35,768 nucleotides of DNA. Origin: Burkholderiales bacterium (GTDB lineage Bacteria; Patescibacteriota; Minisyncoccia; Phycocordibacterales; UBA9973). Numbering within the stretch: position 1 is the first letter of the stretch; every line of letters starts with the position of its first letter. Made by a program: the position numbers and the translations under genes. Location: contig JAMPXW010000001.1 in assembly GCA_023701005.1 (NCBI GenBank), positions 1 to 35,768 of the forward strand. Direction: 5' to 3'. The notes beneath the pieces are model-generated. The model worked only from the letters and a program-made list of their open reading frames with translations, did not search any database and was not told the DNA's origin. Below, one piece after another: positions 14,486 through 22,603 of this stretch.

Positions 14486-16705
14486 ATGGCAAAAAAGGAA
14501 AAGAAACAAAATTTAATTAAAAATAATTTAAAAACAGTAAGTTTAAAAACTGAAACAAAGCATGGAATCTGGGCGATTCTTTTTTTTGTTCTCGCTTTGT
14601 TTCTCATGATGGCGATGTTTGCACTCGCAGGAAAAGCTGGAAATTTTATTTATGAATTTTTAGATTATTTCCTTGGAATCGGATACATACTTCTTCCACT
14701 TCTTTTCATTTTACTCGGATCATCTTTCATCAAATCTGAGACACCAAATATCGGACTCACAAGAACGATAAGTGGAATCATGTTTTTACTCTCAAGTCTC
14801 GGCATGATAGACGTCGTGTCGCTCGCACATTCTGGAGGATTTTTGGGAAGAATATTATCGACTCCTTTCGTATATCTTTTCGATGTTTATGCTAGTATCG
14901 CCTTCCTCGGAGCTATATTGATAATCTCTATATTAGTAATGTTTGATGCAAAGCCAAATCTCGCTCCATTGATAAAGAAAATCTTACGCATCAAGGAAGA
15001 CAAGAAACAAATTCCAAAAGATACATTGAATGCAAATGAAATCAAAGAAGTAGAAAAATCTATTTCTGAAGAAGAAAAGAAAGACGAAAAAAGCGCAGGA
15101 GAAAAGATTAAAGAAGTTTTGACTGCAAAGAAAGAATTAAAAATAAATACAGGACAACCTAAAGAAGAAGAGGAAGATTTTCCAATCAAGAAAAGAAAAG
15201 GTGGGCTCATCTCTACCTATGTACCTCCCCCACTCTCTCTTCTAGAAGAAGATCAAGGTAAACCAAATACTGGAGATATCAAAGCAAATGCAAACATTAT
15301 CAAACGTACGCTCGCAAATTTCGGTATTGAAGTAGAAATGGATGAAATAACTGTCGGACCTACTGTGACACGTTATGCATTGAAACCAGCCGAAGGAGTG
15401 AAACTTTCTCGTATCGTAGGATTACAAAATGACTTGGCTCTATCTTTGGCAGCACATCCAATAAGAATAGAAGCTCCTATCCCTGGCAAATCTCTCGTCG
15501 GTATTGAAATTCCAAACAAATCTAAATCAATCGTCGGACTCGCAACATTGCTTTCTGATACTAAATTCCAAAATTCACCAAAACCTCTCACTATCGCTCT
15601 CGGCCGTGGAATATCTGGTAAAGCAATGTTTGGAAATTTGGCAAAAATGCCTCACGCTCTCGTAGCAGGAACTACTGGATCTGGTAAATCTGTGACCATT
15701 CACTCCATCATCACTTCCCTATTATACCGAAATGGACCTGATGATTTAAAGCTTATTTTGATAGACCCAAAACGCGTAGAGCTAACTTTGTATAACAATA
15801 TTCCTCATCTATTGACTCCTGTGATCACTGAAGCAAAGAAAACTATCCTAGCCTTAAAATGGGCTGCAAAAGAAATGGATCGTCGTTATGACATATTAGA
15901 AACTGAATCTGTGCGAGATATAGAGTCTTACCACAACAACATATTTGGCAAAAGTTCTAAAAAAACAAAACAAGATGAAGCTGGGAATGAAGTGACCGTC
16001 GATGCAGAGAGAATGCCTTATATCGTCATCATCATAGACGAATTGGCCGACATCATGACAGCTTATCCTAGAGAACTCGAATCTGCTATCGTTCGCCTCG
16101 CTCAGATGTCACGTGCTGTCGGAATACATTTGATACTTTCTACTCAACGCCCTGAGGTAAATGTCATCACTGGTCTCATCAAAGCAAACATCCCTGCTCG
16201 TGTTGCTTTGAAAGTTTCTTCACAAATAGATTCTAGAACAATTCTCGATGCTGGTGGAGCAGAAAAACTTTTAGGAGCTGGAGATATGCTCTACTCTTCT
16301 GGAGAAGCACAACCTGAGCGCCTACAAAGTGCATTCATTTCTGAAACTGAAGTGAAGAAAGTCGTAAAACATTTGATAGAAGAATATAAAGATGAAATAT
16401 CTGATGAAATATCTTTAACTAATGGATCGATCTCTGCTGATAAAAGTATTTTTGAAAGTACACTTGAAGATGAAGCCGGAGAAGAAGATGATGAAATGTA
16501 TGAAGAAGCGAGACAATGCGTAATAGAAGCTGGCAAAGCATCTACTTCATATTTGCAAAGAAAATTGAAACTCGGTTATGCGAGAGCTGCTAGACTCATG
16601 GATAAACTCGAAGAACGTGGAGTGATAAGTCCTGGAGATGGAGCAAAACCAAGAGAAGTATTAGAAAAAATAGAACACACAGAAAGTGGAGAGAATGTAC
16701 TATAA
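14486..16705 (+). CDS. ftsK: DNA translocase FtsK/SpoIIIE
   Basis: 739 aa from the ATG at 14486. An ATG 25 codons earlier is rejected because the extended -10 lies between the two. The N-terminal quarter holds about four TM segments that anchor it at the septum, followed by a Lys/Glu-rich linker shorter than in E. coli. The motor has Walker A GTTGSGKS (about 395-402), Walker B YIVIIIDELADIM (about 513-525), and the MSRAVGIHLILSTQRP block. The C-terminal gamma winged helix (YEEARQCVIEAGKASTSYLQRKLKLGYARAARLMDKLEERGVI, in parts) recognises KOPS-type orienting sequences in known family members. The role is chromosome-dimer clearance during division. A small Ig-like gene follows after 17 nt. Confidence 0.95.
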   Translation: MAKKEKKQNLIKNNLKTVSLKTETKHGIWAILFFVLALFLMMAMFALAGKAGNFIYEFLDYFLGIGYILLPLLFILLGSSFIKSETPNIGLTRTISGIMFLLSSLGMIDVVSLAHSGGFLGRILSTPFVYLFDVYASIAFLGAILIISILVMFDAKPNLAPLIKKILRIKEDKKQIPKDTLNANEIKEVEKSISEEEKKDEKSAGEKIKEVLTAKKELKINTGQPKEEEEDFPIKKRKGGLISTYVPPPLSLLEEDQGKPNTGDIKANANIIKRTLANFGIEVEMDEITVGPTVTRYALKPAEGVKLSRIVGLQNDLALSLAAHPIRIEAPIPGKSLVGIEIPNKSKSIVGLATLLSDTKFQNSPKPLTIALGRGISGKAMFGNLAKMPHALVAGTTGSGKSVTIHSIITSLLYRNGPDDLKLILIDPKRVELTLYNNIPHLLTPVITEAKKTILALKWAAKEMDRRYDILETESVRDIESYHNNIFGKSSKKTKQDEAGNEVTVDAERMPYIVIIIDELADIMTAYPRELESAIVRLAQMSRAVGIHLILSTQRPEVNVITGLIKANIPARVALKVSSQIDSRTILDAGGAEKLLGAGDMLYSSGEAQPERLQSAFISETEVKKVVKHLIEEYKDEISDEISLTNGSISADKSIFESTLEDEAGEEDDEMYEEARQCVIEAGKASTSYLQRKLKLGYARAARLMDKLEERGVISPGDGAKPREVLEKIEHTESGENVL

Positions 16706-16722
16706 AAAATCAAGAAAAACAC

Positions 16723-17067
16723 ATGAACACAGATTTCAAAAAAATACTTAAAATTTCTTCCCTCTCAGCTCTTCTGTTGTTTATTGTTATCTTTGCATTC
16801 TTCAAAACCAAAGATTTAATGTTTGGTGTAAAAATAAAAAATGTAAATATTGTAGATGGTTCTAAAATGACAGAAAAAGTTATTAAAATTACTGGAACTG
16901 CAAAAAATGCAATAAATCTAAGCTTAAATGGCCGTCAAATATCGATAGATCAGAAAGGAAATTTTGAAGAGACAATATCCTTGTCAAAAGGTTATAATAT
17001 AATAAGCATTAAAGCCAAAGATGAATTTGGAAATAATGACGAAAAAAATTATCAATTAATGTATTAA
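16723..17067 (+). CDS. Small membrane-anchored Ig-like protein
   Basis: 114 aa. One TM segment (about 11-28, SSLSALLLFIVIFAFF) is followed by a single beta-sandwich domain of about 80 residues (VIKITGTAKNAINLSLNGRQISIDQKGNFEETISLSKGYNIISIKAKDEFGN, in parts). This matches the glucodextranase-like domain-B/bacterial Ig pattern seen in many exported CPR proteins. It is probably co-transcribed with ftsK. Its position between ftsK and recA suggests no specific function; it could be an envelope factor acting at division. Confidence 0.75.
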   Translation: MNTDFKKILKISSLSALLLFIVIFAFFKTKDLMFGVKIKNVNIVDGSKMTEKVIKITGTAKNAINLSLNGRQISIDQKGNFEETISLSKGYNIISIKAKDEFGNNDEKNYQLMY

Positions 17068-17069
17068 AT

Positions 17070-17172
17070 AAACACGGCAGGTTTCACTTTTTCTCGGGTC
17101 CTCGGGTCGGCTCCATAATCTTTTAGAGAACCTCAACCAGACCAGCTCGAAAAAGTAAATCCTGCAGTGTTT
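17070..17172. repeat. Inverted-repeat element between the Ig-like gene and recA
   Basis: Left arm AAACACGGCAGGTTTCACTTTTTC (in two parts; 17070-17093) and right arm 17148-17172 (GAAAAAGT...CCTGC...GTGTTT) are complementary with about three mismatches in 24. The ~50-nt interior is GC-richer (cctcgggtcgg, then ccagaccagc) and can form a further stem. It may be a transcription attenuator or terminator ahead of recA, or a MITE-like insertion. Confidence 0.6.
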
Positions 17173-17177
17173 ATAAA

Positions 17178-17191
17178 GCAGAAATTTCTGC
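17178..17191. promoter_or_regulatory. Palindrome just upstream of recA
   Basis: GCAGAAATTTCTGC is a perfect 14-bp palindrome, 7 nt before the recA ATG and directly after TATAAA (17172-17177), a possible -10. It does not match the usual LexA boxes (GAAC-N4-GTTC or CTGT-N8-ACAG), so whether it controls recA is open. Confidence 0.45.
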
Positions 17192-17198
17192 AAAAATT

Positions 17199-18260
17199 AT
17201 GCAAAAGAAAAAAACAAAAAAAGACGACAAAACTATGGGTGTATCAATGTTAGATGATACATTGAAAGCGATACAAGCAAAATTCGGAGAAGGAGCAATA
17301 ATGAAATTTGGTGATTCTCCAAAAGTAGATATAAATGTCATACCTACTGGATCACTCGGATTAGACATGGCGCTCGGCGTCGGAGGAATTCCTCGTGGAA
17401 GAATCATTGAAATATTTGGACCAGAATCTTCCGGCAAGACCACCCTCTCCCTACACATCGTAGCTGAAGCACAAAAACTCGGAGGAGTTTGTGCATACAT
17501 AGATGCTGAACATGCAATGGATCCTGATTATACAAAAAAACTCGGCGTAAACATCGATGACCTTCTCATTTCTCAGCCAGACACAGGAGAACAAGCTTTA
17601 GAAATAGTAGAGAGTCTCGTACGCACGGGTAAGATCGATGTCATCGTCGTCGACTCTGTCGCAGCTCTCACCCCAAAAGACGAAATCGAAGGTGATATGG
17701 GTGCATACCATGTAGGCAAACAAGCAAGACTCATGTCTCAAGCACTTCGTAAATTGACTGCGATAGTGTCTAGAAGTAAAACAGTCGTAATATTCATAAA
17801 TCAAATCAGAATGCAGATAGGTGTGATGTTTGGAAATCCTGAGACTACCCCCGGAGGTAAGGCATTAAAATTTTACACTTCTGTAAGACTCGACATAAGA
17901 AAAATCGCCCAGATCAAAAAAGGCGAAGACATCGTCGGATCTCGCACGCGTGTAAAAGTCGTAAAAAATAAAGTGGCTGCTCCATTCAAACAAACAGAAT
18001 TCGATATCATTTACAATGAAGGAATTTCAAAAGAGGGAGAAATAATAGCCTTGGGAGAGAAATTTAAGATTGTCGAAAAATCAGGAAACTCATATTTCTT
18101 CCTGCCTACCGGCAAGGCAGGTATGCCTAGCAAAGAAGGAAGCGAGAAAATAAAATTAGGTGTGGGTTATGATTCTACCCGTACTTTCTTGAAAGGAGAC
18201 AAAAAAGTATCTGAGCAAATCTTGAAAGACATTCGTAAAAAATTTGCTGAAGAAATTTAA
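17199..18260 (+). CDS. recA: Recombinase RecA
   Basis: 353 aa, RecA size. A short Lys-rich N-terminus leads into [22 protein letters not shown]. Walker A is GPESSGKTT (74-82), Walker B is [12 protein letters not shown], and loop 2 is [22 protein letters not shown] with the GGKAL block. RecA coats single-stranded DNA, promotes strand exchange and drives the SOS response. The gene shares a terminator with the convergent efp. Residues 301-311 ([11 protein letters not shown]) in the C-terminal domain are encoded by a palindrome, and this segment is not expected in RecA, so it looks like an in-frame repeat insertion. The frame is kept and the enzyme is presumably functional. An alternative start is the ATG at codon 13. 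Confidence 0.97.
   Translation: MQKKKTKKDDKTMGVSMLDDTLKAIQAKFGEGAIMKFGDSPKVDINVIPTGSLGLDMALGVGGIPRGRIIEIFGPESSGKTTLSLHIVAEAQKLGGVCAYIDAEHAMDPDYTKKLGVNIDDLLISQPDTGEQALEIVESLVRTGKIDVIVVDSVAALTPKDEIEGDMGAYHVGKQARLMSQALRKLTAIVSRSKTVVIFINQIRMQIGVMFGNPETTPGGKALKFYTSVRLDIRKIAQIKKGEDIVGSRTRVKVVKNKVAAPFKQTEFDIIYNEGISKEGEIIALGEKFKIVEKSGNSYFFLPTGKAGMPSKEGSEKIKLGVGYDSTRTFLKGDKKVSEQILKDIRKKFAEEI
18101..18121. repeat. Palindrome inside recA
   Basis: CCTGCCT (18101-18107), ACCGGCA, AGGCAGG (18115-18121) is a perfect 7-bp stem. The CCTGCCTACCGGCA...GGCAGG sequence is one I recall as a common dispersed repeat in CPR genomes. It encodes part of [11 protein letters not shown]. Confidence 0.75.
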
Positions 18261-18261
18261 C

Positions 18262-18298
18262 AACAAAAAAACGGAAGCAATGCTTCCGTTTTTTTGTT
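18262..18298. terminator. Bidirectional terminator between recA and efp
   Basis: AACAAAAAAACGGAAGCA (18262-18279), one base, and the exact complement (18281-18298). GC stem with A/T tracts on both sides, serving the convergent recA (plus) and efp (minus) transcripts. Confidence 0.9.
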
Positions 18299-18338
18299 AT
18301 ATCTACTCTATGTATTTAATATATCAATATCTCACTTA

Positions 18339-18911
18339 TTACACCCTCTCGACGTATTCTCCTGTTTCTGTGTTGATACGAATGACGTCTCCCTCTTCTA
18401 TAAACATCGGTGCATTTAATGTAGTTCCATTTTCAAGAGTAATGATCTTGTTGCCTGCCTTTGATGTGTCTCCTCTCACTGCTGGCGGAGCTTCCTTTAC
18501 TTTAAATTCCATTTTAATTGGTAAAGTTATCTTTATAGTTTTTTCTTCACCATCATCATCCCAAACCAATGCTGTGACTGTGCCATTCTCTTTAAAGAAT
18601 TTTCCTGCATCACCCACAAGAGAAGCATCTAACTCAAATCTATTTTTAGGATTATCTATATCACAAAACCAATATTCACCTCTGTTGTGATATAAAAATT
18701 TAACTTCTCGTTTTTCTATATCTGCTTCATCTGCTGTGTCTGAGACATGAAACGTAGCAGCTATCGTTTTACCAGAAATTAAACTTTTTAATTTAACTTG
18801 ATTTTGAGGCTTTCTTTGTTGTGTTCTCGCTACATGAGAATCTACAACTTCGCAAGGTTCATCATTGTGAATGATAATCTTTTTTTCTCTAATTTCGTTA
18901 TATTGAAGCAT
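18339..18911 (-). CDS. efp: Elongation factor P
   Basis: 190 aa from the ATG at 18911, which has an SD (GAGGAAG, 18919-18925). A longer frame starting at 18935 is rejected because it runs into a hairpin. The protein has the three EF-P domains: N-terminal KOW-like (MLQYNEIREKKIIIHNDEPCEVVDSH), middle OB (FLYHNRGEYWFCDIDNPKNRFELD) and C-terminal OB ending TTLNAPMFIEEGDVIRINTETGEYVERV. EF-P enters the ribosomal E site and rescues stalling at polyproline. The tip loop of domain I reads HVARTQQRKPQNQVKLK, whereas the E. coli type has PGKGQ with a modified Lys. The loop is therefore Arg/Gln-rich, with an Arg and a Lys side by side. No modification gene (epmA, earP, ymfI) is visible in the window. 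Confidence 0.95.
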   Translation of the reverse strand: MLQYNEIREKKIIIHNDEPCEVVDSHVARTQQRKPQNQVKLKSLISGKTIAATFHVSDTADEADIEKREVKFLYHNRGEYWFCDIDNPKNRFELDASLVGDAGKFFKENGTVTALVWDDDGEEKTIKITLPIKMEFKVKEAPPAVRGDTSKAGNKIITLENGTTLNAPMFIEEGDVIRINTETGEYVERV

Positions 18912-18934
18912 AATTTTCTTCCTCAATATGCACA

Positions 18935-18961
18935 CTGGTTTAAGATATCCTCTTAAACCAG
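18935..18961. promoter_or_regulatory. 11-bp perfect hairpin between rpsR and efp
   Basis: CTGGTTTAAGA (18935-18945), TATCC, TCTTAAACCAG (18951-18961). It lies after the rpsR stop and before the efp SD on the minus strand. There is no following T run, so it is not a typical terminator; it may be an mRNA processing site, operator or attenuator. Confidence 0.5.
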
Positions 18962-18993
18962 AGTATATATTTGAATTAACTTTGTAATTTATT

Positions 18994-19194
18994 TTATTTA
19001 GCTACGAATGGAAGCAATCCAAGGAATCTAGCATTTTTGACAGCCAAAGCAAGGGAACGTTGGTTTTTTGATGTGACGCCAGTGCGCTTGTGATTCATGA
19101 TCTTACCATTTGGATTTAGAAATTTTTTTAAAATATCTACGTCCTTATAGTCTATATGTTTTATGTTATTTGCTGAAAAATAATCTTGTTTCAT
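18994..19194 (-). CDS. rpsR: 30S ribosomal protein S18
   Basis: 66 aa, slightly short for S18. Diagnostic blocks are [19 protein letters not shown] and [28 protein letters not shown]. It binds S6 on the platform of the small subunit. It is the third gene of the widely conserved rpsF-ssb-rpsR cluster, 24 nt after ssb. A TAAAAT hexamer 5 nt upstream of the ATG might add an internal start of transcription. Confidence 0.96.
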   Translation of the reverse strand: MKQDYFSANNIKHIDYKDVDILKKFLNPNGKIMNHKRTGVTSKNQRSLALAVKNARFLGLLPFVAK

Positions 19195-19218
19195 AATTTA
19201 TTTTATAATTTTTAACTA

Positions 19219-19674
19219 CTAAAAAGGAATATCTTCTGGATTTATATCTTCCTCAGGATATTCGATAGTATCTATCTCTTCAGGTTTTGATGCATTTCCT
19301 TTACTTAAGTCTCCTCCTTGTGAAGAAGGACTTCCCGTGCTTCCACCCTTAGGACCAAATTGTGTACGATCTGCGACGACTTCTGTGCGATACTTCTTTT
19401 CTCCACTATTTTTATCATCCCAACTTCTCGTCTGCATTCTACCTTCGACAAGCATAGAGCTACCCTTTTTCATATATTGGGCAACTGTTTCTGCTTGACG
19501 ACCAAACACAACGACATTGTGATAATCTGTAGATTCTTGGCGAGCGCCATTTTTATCTTTCCAAACACGATTTGTTGCTAAAGAAAAAGTACAAACTTTG
19601 ATTCCGGAAGGAAGTGAACGGAGTTCAGGATCGCGAGTAAGGTTTCCTATTACAATTGCTTTGTTTAGATACAT
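19219..19674 (-). CDS. ssb: Single-stranded DNA-binding protein
   Basis: 151 aa. The OB fold covers about 1-110 (MYLNKAIVIGNLTRDPELRS, then VCTFSLATNRVWKD, then DYHNVVVFGRQAETVAQYMKKGSSMLVEGRMQTRSW). A Gly/Ser linker and an acidic tail end in EDIPF, the tip that docks replication and repair partners. It protects single-stranded DNA and works with RecA and RecO, both encoded in this window. It sits between rpsF (23 nt upstream) and rpsR. Confidence 0.97.
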   Translation of the reverse strand: MYLNKAIVIGNLTRDPELRSLPSGIKVCTFSLATNRVWKDKNGARQESTDYHNVVVFGRQAETVAQYMKKGSSMLVEGRMQTRSWDDKNSGEKKYRTEVVADRTQFGPKGGSTGSPSSQGGDLSKGNASKPEEIDTIEYPEEDINPEDIPF

Positions 19675-19697
19675 AGTTTTATTTGTTAAACTAATAA

Positions 19698-20186
19698 TTA
19701 AGCCGCAACCATAGCATCGATCTCTTTATCTATCTCTTCTTTATCTATTGGTAAAACTGTTTCGTTCTCACCTTCTTTTTTGGAAGATGTTGTCTTTCTT
19801 CTAGAATCTTTGTGAACGAATCTTTTAGCTGCAATAGTATTTTCTCTTATTGTTTTCAAAATTAAAAATCTAAGGAAATTTACATCTAGATCAAGTTTCT
19901 TTTTTAATTCCAAAACTTTATCAGGACTCATTTCAAATTTAACCCAGCCGAAATATGCTGTATCAAATTTATTTCTTATATTTTGAATTACCTTTGTCAT
20001 GGTGTAAGCAAGAGGAATAGTTTTTGGCATTTCATCCGAAATTATTTCTCCACCTAAACTCACAATAAGATCTTTCAAGTTACCATAAACTACAGGCATA
20101 TCTTCTAAAGATATACTAGATAGCAAAAGATAACCGACCTCGTAGATACGAGTATTTGTTTCTACACCTTCAATATTATTCTCCAT
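19698..20186 (-). CDS. rpsF: 30S ribosomal protein S6
   Basis: 162 aa, longer than the ~100-aa core. The S6 fold is at about 12-115 (TRIYEVGYLLLSS, then LGGEIISDEMPKTIPLAYTM, then FDTAYFGWVKFEMSPDKVLELKKKLDLDVNFLRFLILK, in parts). A Lys/Glu-rich extension runs to the end (DSRRKTTSSKKEGENE...DKEEIDKEIDAMVAA) and is likely flexible. It pairs with S18 on the small-subunit platform. It heads the rpsF-ssb-rpsR cluster and is preceded by a hairpin that could be a leader structure. Confidence 0.93.
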   Translation of the reverse strand: MENNIEGVETNTRIYEVGYLLLSSISLEDMPVVYGNLKDLIVSLGGEIISDEMPKTIPLAYTMTKVIQNIRNKFDTAYFGWVKFEMSPDKVLELKKKLDLDVNFLRFLILKTIRENTIAAKRFVHKDSRRKTTSSKKEGENETVLPIDKEEIDKEIDAMVAA

Positions 20187-20217
20187 TTAACTAAGAATTA
20201 ATTACTTTTTTAATAAA

Positions 20218-20268
20218 ATCTCACCTTGGACCTTTGTGAACTGGATTCAGAGCCAGTTCAAATGAGAT
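20218..20268 (-). promoter_or_regulatory. Hairpin between tatD and rpsF
   Basis: On the minus strand an outer stem ATCTCA/TGAGAT encloses GAACTGG/CCAGTTC, with an asymmetric internal loop (TTT opposite about 14 nt). A short T run follows. It may be the tatD terminator or an rpsF leader. The conserved sequence I associate with the S6:S18 autoregulatory motif (an ACACCG-type loop) is not evident, so it is not called that. Confidence 0.4.
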
Positions 20269-20292
20269 AGAAATATAGTAGCAATTTTAAGG

Positions 20293-21150
20293 CTAAATGT
20301 CAAAAAGCTTCTTTGCATTTTCTACGACAACTCTAGCCACCTCCGCTTCAGAAAGACCTTTTATCTCAGCTATTTTTTTAACAATTTCTTTAACAAAAAC
20401 AGGCTCGTTTCTTTCGCCTCTATGAGGCACAGGTGCAACATATGGAGAATCTGTGTCTGTAAGGATCATATCTAATGGCGTTTCTTTTACGACACTTATA
20501 TAGTCACAAATTTCTATTTTGGGTTTATAAGTTATCGGACCAGCAAAAGAAACATAAATTCCTATCTCTACAAATCTTTTCATGTCTTCCACGGTACCAG
20601 CAAAAAAATGAGACACTCCTTTCACATTAGGAAATTGTTTTAACAATTCACAAACATCATAATAAGCGTTTTTTGTTTTATCTTTTGGGTTGTTACGAAT
20701 ATGAAGCATCAATGGTAAATTCAATTCATTGGCAAGTTCTATTTGAGAGATAAAAGCTTTTTTCTGTTTTTCAATACTCTCTTCATCCATATGAAAATAA
20801 TCAAGACCACACTCTCCTATCGCTACTACTTTCCCTTTTTTTACAAGTTCCTTGTATTTTTCTTTATTAAAAATTTCTCCATGAGAAGTGAATTCCTTGC
20901 CTTCATCACCCAGCTCTTCTTTGTCATGAAAAGAAGCGCTCGTGTGAATAGGATGAAGCCCAATAGACGCATAGACTCCCTCTTCATAATCATTCGTCAT
21001 TTCTACAGCTTTTTGTGAAGTATCAAATTGAGTACCAATATTTATGACCCATGTATCTCTGTCTAGCGCGCGATGCATAATGGCGCTTCTTTCTTCTTCA
21101 AATGCTTTGAAATTTATATGTGCATGTATATCTATGTATTTAGGAATCAT
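20293..21150 (-). CDS. tatD: TatD family metal-dependent hydrolase
   Basis: 285 aa, TIM-barrel nuclease family. Metal ligands and motifs in order: DIHAHINF (His9, His11), IGECGLDYF (Glu), LPLMLHIRNN (His), GVSHFFAGT (His) and LTDTDSPYVAP (Asp). TatD enzymes are Mg-dependent 3'-5' exonucleases involved in DNA repair and degradation. An insertion around residues 73-90 (SFHDKEELGDEGKEFTSHGE, Lys/Glu-rich) lengthens one barrel loop. The start lies 10 nt after the metG stop. metG-tatD adjacency is common in bacteria. Confidence 0.9.
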   Translation of the reverse strand: MIPKYIDIHAHINFKAFEEERSAIMHRALDRDTWVINIGTQFDTSQKAVEMTNDYEEGVYASIGLHPIHTSASFHDKEELGDEGKEFTSHGEIFNKEKYKELVKKGKVVAIGECGLDYFHMDEESIEKQKKAFISQIELANELNLPLMLHIRNNPKDKTKNAYYDVCELLKQFPNVKGVSHFFAGTVEDMKRFVEIGIYVSFAGPITYKPKIEICDYISVVKETPLDMILTDTDSPYVAPVPHRGERNEPVFVKEIVKKIAEIKGLSEAEVARVVVENAKKLFDI

Positions 21151-21160
21151 AAAATTTATT

Positions 21161-22603
21161 CTATTCCTTTCTTAAAAACAATGGGGCTTCTGGCTTTTTA
21201 TTTTCTCTAATTAGTTTCTTTAGTTTCTCATTTGTTTCTGGCATTATCGGATTCAACATTCGTGCAATCGTATATAATTCTAAAACTAAATCTTTTATCA
21301 TCTCCTTCCCTTTCTCTCCGTCTACTTTTATAACTTTGAATGGTTCTGTCTCCTGAATCTTTTTATCTAAGTTTTGAATCTTTTGCCAAATCAAATCTGT
21401 TGCTTTTTGAATATCAAACTTTTCTAAATAAATAAAAAACTCTTCAGGAATAGAATGCTCTGGTATAACAGGACATTTCTCTAAGTATTTTTCTGAAAGC
21501 GTTAATATTCTGGAAGATAAATTGCCCAAACCATTGGCCAAACCTGAATTATAAGAATCTTTAAATCTTTCTAAAGTAAAAGGGCTGTCTTCAAAACTAC
21601 CTACTTCCCTCAAAAGAAAATATCTAAGGGAATCTATGCCATACTCATTTACTATATCTCTAGGATCTATTACATTGCCAAGAGTTTTTGACATTCTTAC
21701 TCCTCCTTCACCTGTTATAAATCCATTCACAACTATCTGATGAGAATTGGGAACTCCTGCCGCAAAAAGCATAGCTTGCCACATAGCACCTTGAAAACGT
21801 GTATTATCTTTACCACAATATTGTGTAGGATTGCCTTCTACCCAATATTTATTAAATTGTTCTTTATTTTCAGGCCAGCCAAGAGTAGAAATATAATTTA
21901 CTAAAGCATCAAACCAGACATACATCACATGGTCTTCGTCTCCTGGAACTTCTACACCCCAAGGCATCTTGCTCTTCAATCTAGAAATAGAAAAATCTTG
22001 CAAACCATTCTTAACAAAAGTCTTTATCTCATTAAAACGAAAATCTGGAATAATAAAATTTGGATTTTTCTCATAAAAATCTAAAAGTTTATCTCCAAAT
22101 TCTGAATATTTGAAAAAATAATTTTCTTCATTAATTATTGAAACTTTTATTCCTGGGTGTTCTTTACATTCATCATTGTCTAACTCTGAATCTGTCTTTT
22201 CACTTTCACAACCTATACAATATTTTGATTCATAATTCTTTTTGTAAATAAAACCGTTTTTTTCAACCAAGCTCCAAAAATATTGAGCAGTCTTCACGTG
22301 ATGTTCGTCTGTGGTACGTACAAAATGTACATCTTCTGTGATGCCAAACATTTTCAACTGTTCTTTGAAGGTTGAAAAACCTTGATCTACAAAATCTTGA
22401 ACATCCAGTCCATTTTCTTTTGCCTTTTCAAAAATTTTAATACCATGCTCATCTGTTCCAGTGTTGAAATACACATCATAACCTTTTAGTTTTTTGTAAC
22501 GAAAAATGGCATCAGCGCGCACGAGCTCAAGTGCATGCCCCATGTGTAGAGGTGCATTTACGTAAGGCAAAGTAGTTGTAAGATAAAAACTATTTTTGTT
22601 CAT
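21161..22603 (-). CDS. metG: Methionyl-tRNA synthetase
   Basis: About 480 aa from the ATG at 22603 (MNKNSFYLTTTLPYVNAPLH); the frame opens 13 codons earlier, but those residues do not fit the family. Class I signatures are HMGH (20-23) and RMSKT, a mild variant of KMSKS, in GGVRMSKTLGN. Cysteines in CIGCESEKT and DECKEHPG are in the connective-peptide zinc-knuckle position. The anticodon-binding helical domain ends the protein; there is no C-terminal tRNA-binding (EMAP-like) extension. It charges tRNA-Met for initiation and elongation. Its start overlaps the end of the AI-2E gene by 14 nt, so the two are probably translationally coupled. Confidence 0.95.
   Translation of the reverse strand: MNKNSFYLTTTLPYVNAPLHMGHALELVRADAIFRYKKLKGYDVYFNTGTDEHGIKIFEKAKENGLDVQDFVDQGFSTFKEQLKMFGITEDVHFVRTTDEHHVKTAQYFWSLVEKNGFIYKKNYESKYCIGCESEKTDSELDNDECKEHPGIKVSIINEENYFFKYSEFGDKLLDFYEKNPNFIIPDFRFNEIKTFVKNGLQDFSISRLKSKMPWGVEVPGDEDHVMYVWFDALVNYISTLGWPENKEQFNKYWVEGNPTQYCGKDNTRFQGAMWQAMLFAAGVPNSHQIVVNGFITGEGGVRMSKTLGNVIDPRDIVNEYGIDSLRYFLLREVGSFEDSPFTLERFKDSYNSGLANGLGNLSSRILTLSEKYLEKCPVIPEHSIPEEFFIYLEKFDIQKATDLIWQKIQNLDKKIQETEPFKVIKVDGEKGKEMIKDLVLELYTIARMLNPIMPETNEKLKKLIRENKKPEAPLFLRKE

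Noticed and set aside
20218-20268. S6:S18 autoregulatory leader upstream of rpsF
   Set aside because: The hairpin is in the right place, but the conserved loop sequence expected from memory is not evident; kept only as an unassigned hairpin.
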